Below are positions 42,499 to 53,019 of a stretch of 64,000 nt of DNA, piece after piece; position 1 is the first letter of the stretch, and the number at the start of each line of letters is the position of its first letter. The DNA comes from Pseudobacillus wudalianchiensis (GTDB taxonomy: Bacteria; Bacillota; Bacilli; Bacillales; Domibacillaceae), in contig NZ_MAYT01000031.1 of NCBI RefSeq assembly GCF_001685015.1, positions 66,791 to 130,790 of the forward strand, read 5' to 3'. A model generated the notes under the pieces. That model saw only the letters and a program-made list of their open reading frames with translations. It ran no database searches and was not told the origin of the DNA. Made by a program: the position numbers and the translations under genes.

Positions 42499-43962
42499 AT
42501 GAATTTTACGATTGAAAACATTGTGTTAGCTTTTTCTATTCTTTTGTTAGTTGGTGTCATAAGTGCTAAGTTTTCTACTAGACTCGGATTGCCATCACTC
42601 GTGTTGTTTATTGCGGTCGGCATGGTATTAAACCAGTTTGTCTTCTTTGATAATGCCTGGCTCGCGCAATTGATTGCAACGGTGGCGCTCGTCATCATTT
42701 TATTTGAAGGCGGTTTGCAGACAAAGTGGAAAAGCGTGAAGACGGTGTACAAACCATCTTTATCGCTTGCTACCCTTGGGGTGATTGCTACTACAATCAC
42801 AATGGGAATGGCCGCAAAATTTGTGCTTGATTTAACATGGGCAGAAGGTATTCTCGTCGGTGCGATTGTTGGATCGACTGATGCCGCCGCTGTTTTTAGT
42901 GTTCTTGGAAGTAAAAATGTGAAGCCTAAGTTGACAACCGTGCTTGAAGCAGAGTCAGCCTCTAATGACCCAATGGCGATTTTCTTGACAATTAGTTTAA
43001 TTCAAGTGATTCAATCTCCTTCATTTGAACCTCTTACCCTCATTTTAAGTTTTTTCTGGCAAATGGGGCTCGGACTCATCCTCGGTATTTTGTTCGGTGT
43101 CATCTCTGTTTGGTTGATTAATAAGATTAATCTCGACTCCTCTGGTCTTTATCCGGTTTTATCTATCGCTCTATCTATTTTTGCGTTTAGTACGGTTACC
43201 ATTATGAATGCGAGCGGATTCTTAGCTGTTTACGTAATGGCCATTGTCATTGGAAATGCTGATTTAACTTATCGCCATTCTATTCTTGGGTTTAATGAGG
43301 GAATGGCATGGGTGATGCAGATGGTCATGTTTATGATTTTAGGTCTTCTTGTTTTTCCGAAGGATCTGCTTGATGTGGTATGGCAAGGGATCACATTGGC
43401 TATTTTCCTTATGGTGGTAGCTCGTCCAGTCGGGGTTTTTGTCAGTTTGCTTTTTTCAAAAATAAATGTAAAAGAAAAGCTCTTTATTTCCTGGGCTGGT
43501 TTGAAAGGGGCCGTTCCGATCATTCTTGGAACCTATCCCTTGGTGGAAGAACTTGAGCACGGGCAGCTCATGTTTAATGTTGTTTTCTTCGTTGTGCTTT
43601 TATCCACTGTCATTCAAGGAACGACCATTTCTAAAGCGGCTGAACTGCTCAGGGTGGCTGGAGCAGGAAAGAGGTCACAGTCACCGCATAGCCTAGAGTT
43701 GATTTCAATCGGTAAAACAAATAGTGAAATGGTAGAAGTACGCATCCTGGAAGAATCGCCGGCAGCTAATAAACCAATTCAGGAAATTGATTTGCCGCCA
43801 AAAACATTAATTACAGCCGTCATACGTGACGATCAGCTGATTACTCCAGAAGGCGCTACAAGACTTTTTCCGGAAGATGTCCTATATGTATTAGTAAAGA
43901 AAGATAAGAAAAGGGAATTGAAGAAAGTGATGGTGAAAAGAGAAGAAGGCCAACACAGATGA
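42499..43962 (+). CDS. Cation/proton antiporter, CPA1 NhaP2-type with RCK_C domain
   Basis: A 487-residue protein with 12 or so membrane helices. The transport-site motifs are IVGSTDAAAVFSVL and the unwound-helix LEAESASNDPMAIF with the essential ND pair. Residues from about 400 form a cytoplasmic TrkA/RCK C-terminal domain (EVRILEESPAANKPIQEIDLP, GATRLFPEDVLYVLV) that would bind a regulatory ligand. Probably a K+/H+ or Na+/H+ antiporter in pH and ion homeostasis. RBS AAAGGAGAG. Confidence 0.9.
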   Translation: MNFTIENIVLAFSILLLVGVISAKFSTRLGLPSLVLFIAVGMVLNQFVFFDNAWLAQLIATVALVIILFEGGLQTKWKSVKTVYKPSLSLATLGVIATTITMGMAAKFVLDLTWAEGILVGAIVGSTDAAAVFSVLGSKNVKPKLTTVLEAESASNDPMAIFLTISLIQVIQSPSFEPLTLILSFFWQMGLGLILGILFGVISVWLINKINLDSSGLYPVLSIALSIFAFSTVTIMNASGFLAVYVMAIVIGNADLTYRHSILGFNEGMAWVMQMVMFMILGLLVFPKDLLDVVWQGITLAIFLMVVARPVGVFVSLLFSKINVKEKLFISWAGLKGAVPIILGTYPLVEELEHGQLMFNVVFFVVLLSTVIQGTTISKAAELLRVAGAGKRSQSPHSLELISIGKTNSEMVEVRILEESPAANKPIQEIDLPPKTLITAVIRDDQLITPEGATRLFPEDVLYVLVKKDKKRELKKVMVKREEGQHR

Positions 43963-43984
43963 GTGAGAAGGTTGGCCAGGACGA

Positions 43985-44015
43985 AAAGGACAGCATGCTT
44001 TTGCACGCTGTCCCT
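43985..44015. terminator. Terminator after the antiporter gene
   Basis: GGACAGC-TGC pairs with GCA-GCTGTCC around TTTT with one mismatch. It has A-rich and T-rich flanks and also abuts the 3' end of the minus-strand YvrJ gene. Confidence 0.75.
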
Positions 44016-44017
44016 TC

Positions 44018-44158
44018 TTATGAGCCCCGCATTTTCTCAGGCAATGTTTGGATTGATTGAATAACGCCGTCCAGCTTTGTCTCAATTCGATATAACAAAT
44101 AAAAGGTAACGGCAACCGGAAATCCTACCTCCTGAATAAAAGGCATAATTTGCTCCAT
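44018..44158 (-). CDS. YvrJ family small protein (46 aa)
   Basis: A 46-residue protein found by translating the gap: one N-terminal hydrophobic helix (FIQEVGFPVAVTFYLLYRIE) and a short amphipathic tail (KLDGVIQSIQTLPEKM). The pattern GFPVxVTxYLLxRIExKLD is the YvrJ family signature known from B. subtilis. It forms a minus-strand set with the DUF2922 and DUF1659 genes upstream of it, an arrangement often seen in Bacillus. Function unknown. RBS TAGGAGGAG. Confidence 0.88.
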   Translation of the reverse strand: MEQIMPFIQEVGFPVAVTFYLLYRIETKLDGVIQSIQTLPEKMRGS

Positions 44159-44173
44159 TTTTTCTCCTCCTAT

Positions 44174-44213
44174 AGAAGAAAGGAAAGCCAGTCTTCTAGC
44201 TTTCCTTTCTTCT
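44174..44213. terminator. Long perfect hairpin between the DUF2922 and YvrJ genes
   Basis: AGAAGAAAGGAAAGC pairs with GCTTTCCTTTCTTCT, 15 perfect base pairs around 10 nt. In the minus direction it is followed by TATAGGAGG, not a T run. It may be an intra-operon processing or attenuation site. Confidence 0.65.
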
Positions 44214-44218
44214 GCTCA

Positions 44219-44437
44219 TTAGCTGATGGGAATGGTTTCGACGCTTCGATCGACGAGGCTAGCGCCTTTAATGCCTGTGAAAGCTCCCGATGTGGAATTA
44301 AATACATTTGCTTCCACTATCGCTGCCATAGACTGTTTCACGATTAAAGGATCAATCGGCTCTTTCGGATTTTCAATGGATAGGCTAGCTGTTTTTCCAA
44401 GCTCTGTCGTAAATTGCAGTTGAAGTGTTTTGGCCAT
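44219..44437 (-). CDS. DUF2922 family protein
   Basis: A 72-residue protein, MAKTLQLQFTTELGKTASLS at the start and a C-terminal block GIKGASLVDRSVETIPI. This matches the DUF2922 family, small beta-rich proteins of unknown function in Firmicutes. It lies 18 bp after the DUF1659 gene and has RBS TAGGAGGAAA. These genes occur as a pair in many Bacillus species. Confidence 0.9.
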   Translation of the reverse strand: MAKTLQLQFTTELGKTASLSIENPKEPIDPLIVKQSMAAIVEANVFNSTSGAFTGIKGASLVDRSVETIPIS

Positions 44438-44455
44438 CGCTTATTTTCCTCCTAA

Positions 44456-44671
44456 TTAATAGATTTCAAAATAATCATTTCGGGCAATGGTGACAAGCGG
44501 GGTGTCAGTTAAAGCGGCAATAGCTGCTCCGGCTGTTTCTAATTCGTCGGCCGTTGCTTTTTCATCCACATTAGTAAACGTTTTTGTTTTATAAAGCGGT
44601 TTTCCATCGCGATTGAATCCATGGTCGAATACAAGACTTAAGGTAGATTTGACTAGTATTGTTTGTGCCAA
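44456..44671 (-). CDS. DUF1659 family protein (TTG start)
   Basis: A 71-residue protein of the DUF1659 family: AQTILVKSTLSLVFDHGFNRDGKP and KTKTFTNVDEKATADEL. I set the start at TTG 44671 (MAQTILVKS) because AAAGGAGGTGATC lies eight bases before it and family members begin MAQ. The GTG within the RBS (44680) is not usable. It is the first gene of the minus-strand DUF1659-DUF2922-YvrJ set. Function unknown. Confidence 0.88.
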   Translation of the reverse strand: MAQTILVKSTLSLVFDHGFNRDGKPLYKTKTFTNVDEKATADELETAGAAIAALTDTPLVTIARNDYFEIY

Positions 44672-44799
44672 CGGGATCACCTCCTTTCACTCTTTACATA
44701 CAGAAAAAGAGTGATAAGGGTCACTTTTTTGCATAAACTTTATTGAGTAATATTTTTAATATTTTTGTAACAAAAGAAAAAGATGTGTATTATAATGGA

Positions 44800-44836
44800 G
44801 AAAAATAGAAAAATAGAAAAATAGAAAAATAGAAAA
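44800..44836 (+). repeat. Tandem 8-bp microsatellite in the leader of the deacetylase gene
   Basis: Four perfect copies of GAAAAATA and a partial fifth (GAAAA) lie between a TATAAT (44791-44796) and the RBS. Slippage here would alter the distance between promoter and start. Confidence 0.9.
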
Positions 44837-44864
44837 ACCTTAGTGGGGAAAAAGGGGTAAGAGG

Positions 44865-46007
44865 ATGAAAAGAAGATTCATGCTTATGTGTAGTTTGGTG
44901 TTGTTCTTTATTTGTGCAGGCGGCATGCCAGCTTATGCAGCTGAAAAGAAAAATATCTATATAGGACTTCATGATAAGATGCTTCCGTTTACTACCGGAG
45001 AAGCGTTTATGATTAAGGGGCAGGCGGTTGCTCCATCAGAAAAACTAGCGCACTACTTATATATCAAACAGACGGTTAATGAGAAAGAAGGAGTTTACAC
45101 ATTTGAAAAAAACGGACAGCAATTAAAAATTAACACCAAAACGAACACAGCCTTGCTGAACGGAAAAGCGGCTGCTCCCGCTGTTACCTATACGGAAAAT
45201 GGGCGTTTTTATATCGGTATTCGTTGGCTTGCGGAGCAGTTTGGCTTTCAAGTAGATTACTTGAGCCAGCGCAGCACTGTCCGAATTTATACAAAGGTTG
45301 GCGCGAAGCTATCCAATCAAGAGTTTTTAACAGAAAATCAATCGTTTTTTGATCGATTTAACAGCGATTCGCCAGCTAAGACTCCAACGGTTTATGTTAC
45401 ATTTGATGATGGTCCTAGTCCTCAATCGGCCAGTATTCTAAACACCCTTGCTTCTTATCAAGTAAAAGCGACGTTTTTCTATGTCGAGCCTAATATTGCA
45501 AGATATGGAGTTGCTGCTAATAGAGCAGCAGCAGAAGGGCACTATCTTGGTTTACACAGTGTAACGCATAAAGTAAATCCGCTGTACAATTCACCTCAAA
45601 GCTTTATCGGTGAAATGGACCAAACGAATGGAACATTGAAAAAAATTACCGGCCAATCTTCGGTCCTAGTTCGCGCTCCATTCGGCAGTTCTCCTTATTT
45701 AAAACAGCCTTTTCGTGATGCGATGGCTAAAAGAGGCTACAAGTTATGGGATTGGGATATAGATAGTGAGGACTGGAAGTATAATGCTAGTTCCAAAGCC
45801 CGAGTTTTACAAAATATCCAAGCTGGAATTGCTCAGCAAAAGAAGAGAGGCGACCAGCACGTTGTGATTTTATTGCACGAGAAAAAAATCACTGCAGAAA
45901 TGCTTCCGCAAATTCTTGATTATTTAAAGAAGCAAGGCTATCAATTTCAAGCCTATTCCCCATCCGCTCATGTCGTACAAAACTTTTGGAAGGATACGAG
46001 ATTATAA
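44865..46007 (+). CDS. Secreted polysaccharide deacetylase with copper-amine-oxidase-like N-domain
   Basis: A 380-residue exported protein. Signal peptide residues 1-26 (KRRF, hydrophobic core, AYA-A cleavage). A stalk domain (about 30-150) has the pattern of copper amine oxidase N-terminal domains (ALLNGKAAAPAVTYTENGRFYIGIRWLAEQFG), common in cell-wall proteins. The NodB deacetylase domain follows from about residue 170: motif 1 TFDDGPSP, motif 2 HSVTHK, motif 3 RAPFGSS, motif 4 DWDIDSEDW and motif 5 ILLHE. It probably removes acetyl groups from peptidoglycan or another wall polymer. RBS AAAGGGGTAAGAGG. Confidence 0.9.
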   Translation: MKRRFMLMCSLVLFFICAGGMPAYAAEKKNIYIGLHDKMLPFTTGEAFMIKGQAVAPSEKLAHYLYIKQTVNEKEGVYTFEKNGQQLKINTKTNTALLNGKAAAPAVTYTENGRFYIGIRWLAEQFGFQVDYLSQRSTVRIYTKVGAKLSNQEFLTENQSFFDRFNSDSPAKTPTVYVTFDDGPSPQSASILNTLASYQVKATFFYVEPNIARYGVAANRAAAEGHYLGLHSVTHKVNPLYNSPQSFIGEMDQTNGTLKKITGQSSVLVRAPFGSSPYLKQPFRDAMAKRGYKLWDWDIDSEDWKYNASSKARVLQNIQAGIAQQKKRGDQHVVILLHEKKITAEMLPQILDYLKKQGYQFQAYSPSAHVVQNFWKDTRL

Positions 46008-46026
46008 AAAAATTCTGAAAATACAG

Positions 46027-46054
46027 TTGATTTTACTGTGCATTCACGTATAAT
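46027..46054 (+). promoter_or_regulatory. Promoter of thiC
   Basis: TTGATT, 16 bp, TATAAT. It lies about 25 bp before the TPP riboswitch. Confidence 0.7.
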
Positions 46055-46078
46055 AGAATTAAATTGAATAGTTATAAC

Positions 46079-46172
46079 TAGGGGAGTCCAATGAGCTGGG
46101 CTGAGAAAGAAACGCATTGAAGTTTCTTGACTCTTGGGACCTGATCTGGTTCATACCAGCGTGGGGAAGTTA
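46079..46172 (+). ncRNA. TPP riboswitch (thi-box)
   Basis: The conserved thi-box elements are present in order: GGGGAGT, GCTGGGCTGAGA, then ACCTGATCTGG, TTCATACCAGCGTGGGGAAGT. It binds thiamine pyrophosphate and, with the terminator at 46213-46249, reduces thiC expression when TPP is plentiful. Confidence 0.97.
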
Positions 46173-46173
46173 G

Positions 46174-48120
<1,947 letters not shown>

Positions 48121-48138
48121 CGATCAGGAGGGATAGAG

Positions 48139-48306
48139 ATGAATATTCATAAAATTGAAGAGGAAATCGACCAACTAAAAGCAAAGCTTCTGTTCCTGCA
48201 AAATCGTGTAAGAGTGATTCAACAAAACTGTGATCATCGTTTTAAAGGCGATCAATATTATGAAACTTGTATGAAATGCAAGAAAGTGAATGTGCTGTAT
48301 TATTAA
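48139..48306 (+). CDS. Small Cys/His protein (55 aa)
   Basis: A 55-residue protein found by translation of the gap. An N-terminal helix rich in E, K and L (KIEEEIDQLKAKLLFLQNR, possibly coiled coil) is followed by CDHRF and a CMKC pair, a possible four-ligand zinc site. The RBS CAGGAGGGATAG is strong. It lies 18 bp after thiC and is followed by a terminator, so it is co-transcribed with thiC. Function unknown. Confidence 0.75.
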   Translation: MNIHKIEEEIDQLKAKLLFLQNRVRVIQQNCDHRFKGDQYYETCMKCKKVNVLYY

Positions 48307-48335
48307 TAGTCTAGATGGAGAGGACAAATTTTTGA

Positions 48336-48363
48336 GCGGCCGGGTGATTCCGGTCGTTTTTTT
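48336..48363 (+). terminator. Rho-independent terminator
   Basis: CGGCCGG pairs with CCGGTCG (one G-T pair) around TGATT, followed by T7. It ends the thiC transcript. Confidence 0.85.
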
Positions 48364-48493
48364 AGGATGAGAGAAGACTTTATGAGAGGGGGCTATGCGG
48401 GTGGGCACCGCACAGCCGTGTGCATATTATTCTTTCTGATGAGAGAACAGCAACGGGACAAGTATGCTGCTCACGTATTCATCATATTTTAAT

Positions 48494-48531
48494 TGAGAAT
48501 GAATGTCAACTATAATTGATAATGATTTTCA
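48494..48531. promoter_or_regulatory. Two Fur-type boxes
   Basis: TGATAAT-G-ATTTTCA (48517-48531) matches the 7-1-7 Fur/PerR/Zur pattern with one mismatch. TGAGAAT-G-AATGTCA (48494-48508) is a weaker copy 23 bp upstream. They lie 140 bp before a truncated lutA. The remainder of 48364-48671 has no gene. Confidence 0.55.
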
Positions 48532-48671
48532 AATTCAACAAGTGGATGATGGTTGAAAAAGGATATAATCTTTTGCTTAAATATTTTATTTTTAAAATAT
48601 TTAGACTTTTATATTGTAATAATAGATGATAATGGCTTAATAAAAAACACTTCTACAAAGATGGTGGCAAG

Positions 48672-49199
48672 GTGAAAGTCAGTTTATTTATTACGTGTCT
48701 AGTAGATATATTCTACACAAATGTTGGAAAGAGCGTGGTACAGGTATTAGAGAGAGCCGGCTGCCAATTATCATTCCCCGAAGGGCAGGTATGCTGTGGA
48801 CAGCCTGCTTATAACAGCGGATATGTGGAAGATTCGAAGGCTGCCATGAAAAATATGATCCACACATTTGAAGAAGCAGAATATGTAGTCGCGCCTTCAG
48901 GATCATGCGCGGCCATGTTTAAAGAGTATCCGCATATTCTTGGAGGCGATCCTTTTTGGGAATTGAAGGTAAGGGAGCTTGCGGCCAAAATCTATGAATT
49001 TACTGAATTTCTGGTAGATATATTAAAAGTGGAAAATATCGGAGCGAAACTAAATGGAAAAGCAACGTACCATCCTTCTTGTCATACCTGTATTAACTTT
49101 ATAACGGGGCCAAGTAACTCTGCTGATATTGAAATGAACCTTGTCATCGGTGTACACAGACCTGTAAAAACCGCGTACATTCTGATCCATGATTGTTAA
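48672..49199 (+). pseudogene. lutA: Truncated lactate utilisation protein A (LutA) remnant
   Basis: The first 140 or so residues match LutA closely ([52 protein letters not shown] and the YHPSCH motif with the first CCG cluster-binding domain). The reading frame then passes into unrelated sequence and stops at 175 residues. Functional LutA is about 240 residues with a second CCG domain, and lutB and lutC should follow; neither is present. It therefore looks like a degraded copy after a deletion. The start GTG 48672 lies after GGTGGCAAG. Confidence 0.8.
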
Positions 49200-49292
49200 A
49201 CGTTTAGAAAACTGCTGTTTGTTTAGTATGGGCAGCAGTTTTTGGATTTCTGTAATGAAGTTTGAAAATTTTAATTTTTCCCTTTTTTATCG

Positions 49293-49321
49293 TTGCACCA
49301 ATTGAAAGGTTGGGTTATATT
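49293..49321 (+). promoter_or_regulatory. Promoter of the fadNAE operon
   Basis: TTGCAC, 17 bp, TATATT. The FadR box begins 14 bp after the -10, so bound repressor would block initiation. Confidence 0.65.
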
Positions 49322-49335
49322 AGTAATAGAAATAA

Positions 49336-49353
49336 TGAATGAGCATTCATTCA
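49336..49353. promoter_or_regulatory. FadR (TetR family) operator
   Basis: TGAATGAGCATTCATTCA matches the Bacillus FadR box (TGAATGAMTANTCATTCA) at nearly all positions. Long-chain acyl-CoA releases the repressor, so the operon is induced by fatty acids. Confidence 0.92.
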
Positions 49354-49374
49354 AAGATGTGAAGGGGGAAAATC

Positions 49375-51762
49375 ATGTTGGTTCAGCATATTCAAAAAGC
49401 TGCCGTTTTAGGTTCAGGCGTAATGGGTTCAGGCATTGCTGCTCATTTGGCGAATATCGGCATTCCGACTTTATTATTAGATATTATTCCGCGAGAGCTC
49501 ACAAAAGAAGAGGAAGCGAAAGGTTTTACGCTAAACGATCCAGAAATCAGAGATAAATACGCTGCCGGCGCTTTAAAAAAGCTGTTAAAACAAAAGCCTG
49601 CTCCGCTCACATCCAAGGAAAATCTACAGTTTATTACAGCGGGAAATTTAGAGGATGATCTAGAAAAGTTGAAGGACGTTGACTGGATCATCGAGGTTGT
49701 CATAGAAAATTTAAATGTGAAAAAGCAAGTGTTTGAAACGATAGAGAAACACCGTAAACCGGGCAGTATTATTAGCTCCAACACATCGGGTATATCCATC
49801 GAGGCGATGGCAGAAGGACGTTCAGAAGAGTTCCGCCGTCATTTTCTTGGTACACACTTCTTTAACCCGCCGCGTTACTTGAAGCTGCTCGAAATTATTC
49901 CAACGAAGGATACTGCTCCAGAAGTTCTCGAATATATGAAGGCATTTAGTGAAGATATTCTCGGCAAAGGAGTGGTCATCGCTAAAGATACTCCTAACTT
50001 TATTGCCAATCGGATTGGAACGTACGGCTTATTGAAAACGGTTCAAGAAATGACGACTTCGGGACTATCAGCCGGTGAAGTAGATTCGATTACCGGCCCA
50101 TTGATTGGCCGTCCTAAAAGTGCGACATTCCGCACGCTCGATGTAGTCGGTCTTGACACTTTTATTCATGTGGCTAACAACGTCTATGAACAGGTGGAGG
50201 GCGAAGAAAAGCAAGTATTCGACGTACCTGAATTTATGAAGAAAATGTGTGATAACGGCTGGATTGGTGCTAAAAGTGGTCAAGGCTTCTTTAAAAAGGA
50301 AGGTAAAACAATTTTGGAGCTTAACCCGGAAACAATGGAGTACGGTGAGCGTAAAAAAATGAAAACGGCTTCAATCGAACTGGCGAAGCAGCAAAAAGGT
50401 TTATCAGCAAAATGGAAAACATTGATCTATAGCGATGACAAAGCTGGCCATTTCTTATGGAGGATTATCGCACCAGTATTAGTCTATTCAGCTCGTCTGA
50501 CAGGTGAGATTGCTGATGATATTGTCTCCATTGACCGAGCGATGAAATGGGGATTTGGCTGGGAGCAAGGACCTTTTGAAATATGGGATGCGATCGGTTT
50601 ACAGTCCTCCCTGCAGAAGATGGAAGCAGAAGGATTAGCTGTTCCATCCTGGGTGAAAGAAATGGCTGCAAGTGGCCATGTCTCATTCTATAAAGAAGAA
50701 AATGGTGAAACATACTTTTATCATAACGGCGACTATCAGAAAGTCCCAGTCAGTGAAAAAGTGATCGATTTAAAAAAGCTGAAGAAGCAAGGGAAAGTTC
50801 TTAAAAAGAACAGTGGAGCAAGCTTAATTGACATTGGGGACGACATTGTTCTACTAGAATTTCATTCACCGAACAATGCCATTGGAGCAGATATCGTTCA
50901 AATGATCAATTACGCGGTAGAGGAAACAGAGAAACATTATAAAGGCCTTGTCATTGGCAATCAAGGGAAGAACTTCTGTGTCGGCGCTAATCTAGCCATG
51001 ATTTTGCTGGAGGCACAGGACGACAACCTTTGGGAAATAGAAATGGTCGTAAGAGGCTTCCAGCAGGCGATGATGAAGGTGAAGTATTCGAGTAAACCAG
51101 TCGTGGCGGCTCCGTTTTCTATGACGCTTGGCGGCGGTGCAGAGGTTTGTCTGCCGGCAGCACATATACAGGCAAGTTCAGAAACATACATGGGCCTTGT
51201 AGAAGTTGGAGTCGGACTTATCCCAGGCGGCGGTGGAAATAAGGAGCTGTACATTAAACATTTAGAGAAGATGGTGAATGGTGTGCAAGTTGATTTACAG
51301 GCAGTCGCCAACAAGGTATTTGAAACGATTGCCATGGCTAAAACGTCGACATCAGCGGCGGAAGCAAGAGAGAATAACTTTTTATCAAAAGCAGACGGTA
51401 TCAGCACCAATAGTGACCACCTGCTTCATGATGCAAAACAGGCGGCTTTGTATCTCTATGAAAATGGTTATCGGGCGCCAAGAAGAAAGAAAGTCCCAGT
51501 TGTAGGGGAAACAGGCTATGCTGCTTTGCTTTTAGGAGCGCGTTCCATGTTGAAATCAGGCTTTATTTCCGAACATGACTTTAAAATTGCCTCCAAACTG
51601 GCCTATGTGATCGCTGGAGGAAAGCTGCCATTTGGAACAGAGGTGGAGGAAGACTATTTACTTGATCTTGAACGGGAAGCGTTCCTGAGCTTAATCGCCG
51701 AGTCGAAATCACAGCAGCGTATGCAGCATATGCTCGTTAAAGGCAAGCCATTGCGTAACTAA
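49375..51762 (+). CDS. fadN: 3-hydroxyacyl-CoA dehydrogenase / enoyl-CoA hydratase
   Basis: A 795-residue bifunctional beta-oxidation enzyme (YusL). The N-terminal Rossmann domain starts AAVLGSGVMGSGIAAHLANIG and contains the HFFNPPRYLKLLEIIP motif of hydroxyacyl-CoA dehydrogenases. The C-terminal crotonase-like domain from about residue 480 has NAIGADIVQMI, GKNFCVGANL and GLIPGGGG. It is the first gene of fadN-fadA-fadE. RBS is GAAGGGGG. Position and length match B. subtilis. Confidence 0.96.
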   Translation: MLVQHIQKAAVLGSGVMGSGIAAHLANIGIPTLLLDIIPRELTKEEEAKGFTLNDPEIRDKYAAGALKKLLKQKPAPLTSKENLQFITAGNLEDDLEKLKDVDWIIEVVIENLNVKKQVFETIEKHRKPGSIISSNTSGISIEAMAEGRSEEFRRHFLGTHFFNPPRYLKLLEIIPTKDTAPEVLEYMKAFSEDILGKGVVIAKDTPNFIANRIGTYGLLKTVQEMTTSGLSAGEVDSITGPLIGRPKSATFRTLDVVGLDTFIHVANNVYEQVEGEEKQVFDVPEFMKKMCDNGWIGAKSGQGFFKKEGKTILELNPETMEYGERKKMKTASIELAKQQKGLSAKWKTLIYSDDKAGHFLWRIIAPVLVYSARLTGEIADDIVSIDRAMKWGFGWEQGPFEIWDAIGLQSSLQKMEAEGLAVPSWVKEMAASGHVSFYKEENGETYFYHNGDYQKVPVSEKVIDLKKLKKQGKVLKKNSGASLIDIGDDIVLLEFHSPNNAIGADIVQMINYAVEETEKHYKGLVIGNQGKNFCVGANLAMILLEAQDDNLWEIEMVVRGFQQAMMKVKYSSKPVVAAPFSMTLGGGAEVCLPAAHIQASSETYMGLVEVGVGLIPGGGGNKELYIKHLEKMVNGVQVDLQAVANKVFETIAMAKTSTSAAEARENNFLSKADGISTNSDHLLHDAKQAALYLYENGYRAPRRKKVPVVGETGYAALLLGARSMLKSGFISEHDFKIASKLAYVIAGGKLPFGTEVEEDYLLDLEREAFLSLIAESKSQQRMQHMLVKGKPLRN

Positions 51763-51808
51763 TCAACTCTTTTATTCTATAGATGAAAAAGCAAAGGGGA
51801 GAAAGCTG

Positions 51809-52984
51809 ATGAAAGAAGCGGTGATCGTTGCCGGTGCCAGAACACCGGTCGGGCGCGCAAAAAAAGGCACACTTGCCACGGTTCGCCCAGATGATTTAGG
51901 TGCGATTGCAGTGAAGGAAACCGTCAAGCGCGCAGGGAACTATGAAGGGGAAATTGATGACTTAATTATGGGTTGTTCCATGCCAGAAGCAGAGCAAGGG
52001 CTGAATATGGCGCGCAACATCGGGGCACTTGCTGGTCTTTCTTATACTGTGCCAGCTGTCACCATTAATCGTTATTGTTCCTCGGGATTGCAAGCTATTG
52101 CATATGCGTCAGAGCGGATTATGGTGGGGCAGGCAGAGACCATTATTGCGGGGGGAGCAGAATCTATGAGTCTCGTGCCGGTCATGGGTCACGTTGTCCG
52201 TCCGAATCTTCGCATCGCTGAAGAAATGCCCGAATATTATATGAGCATGGGGCATACAGCGGAAGAGGTAGCGAAGAAATATGGCATCACACGTGAAGAA
52301 CAGGATGCTTTTGCTGTTCGAAGCCATCAACGTGCTGCACAGGCGATTGCAGAAGGGAAATTTGCTGATGAAACGGTTCCGGTAGAAGTAACGCTTCGCC
52401 ACATAGGACCGGATCGTAAGCTTGTAGAAAAGAAGATACAGTTTATACAAGATGAAGGGGTTCGTCCGGGAACGAATATGGAGGTGCTGTCCAAACTGCG
52501 TCCGGCTTTCTCTGCAACAGGCACCGTTACCGCAGGGAACTCCTCGCAAACAAGCGATGGTGCAGCAGCCGTTATGGTAATGGAACGGGAAAAGGCAGAA
52601 GCGCTCGGCCTAAAGCCGATGGCGAAATTTCGATCATTTGCTGTTGGCGGCGTGCCGCCAGAAATCATGGGAGTCGGACCGGTGGTGGCTATTCCAAAAG
52701 CGTTGAAGTTTGCTGGCCTGATACTTTCTGATATTGGGCTCATTGAATTGAATGAAGCCTTTGCTTCACAGTCTATCCAAGTCATTAGGGAAATGGGGCT
52801 TGATGAAGAGAAGGTAAATGTCAACGGTGGGGCTATTGCTCTTGGACACCCGCTTGGCTGTTCGGGGGCCAAATTAACATTAACACTACTGCACGAAATG
52901 AAACGTCGTGGGGAACAGTTTGGGATGGTCTCCATGTGCATTGGCGGGGGTATGGGAGCAGCCGGCGTATTCGAGCTCTTATAA
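51809..52984 (+). CDS. fadA: Acetyl-CoA C-acyltransferase (3-ketoacyl-CoA thiolase)
   Basis: A 391-residue thiolase (YusK) that splits 3-ketoacyl-CoA. The acyl-accepting Cys is in TINRYCSSGLQAIA. The GGAESMS motif, the His in NGGAIALGHPLGCSGAK and the second Cys in SMCIGGGMGAAG are all present. It lies 46 bp after fadN and 35 bp before fadE, with RBS AAAGGGGAGAAA. Confidence 0.96.
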   Translation: MKEAVIVAGARTPVGRAKKGTLATVRPDDLGAIAVKETVKRAGNYEGEIDDLIMGCSMPEAEQGLNMARNIGALAGLSYTVPAVTINRYCSSGLQAIAYASERIMVGQAETIIAGGAESMSLVPVMGHVVRPNLRIAEEMPEYYMSMGHTAEEVAKKYGITREEQDAFAVRSHQRAAQAIAEGKFADETVPVEVTLRHIGPDRKLVEKKIQFIQDEGVRPGTNMEVLSKLRPAFSATGTVTAGNSSQTSDGAAAVMVMEREKAEALGLKPMAKFRSFAVGGVPPEIMGVGPVVAIPKALKFAGLILSDIGLIELNEAFASQSIQVIREMGLDEEKVNVNGGAIALGHPLGCSGAKLTLTLLHEMKRRGEQFGMVSMCIGGGMGAAGVFELL

Positions 52985-53019
52985 AAGAAACGAACAAAAG
53001 GGAATGGGAGGAATTATAC

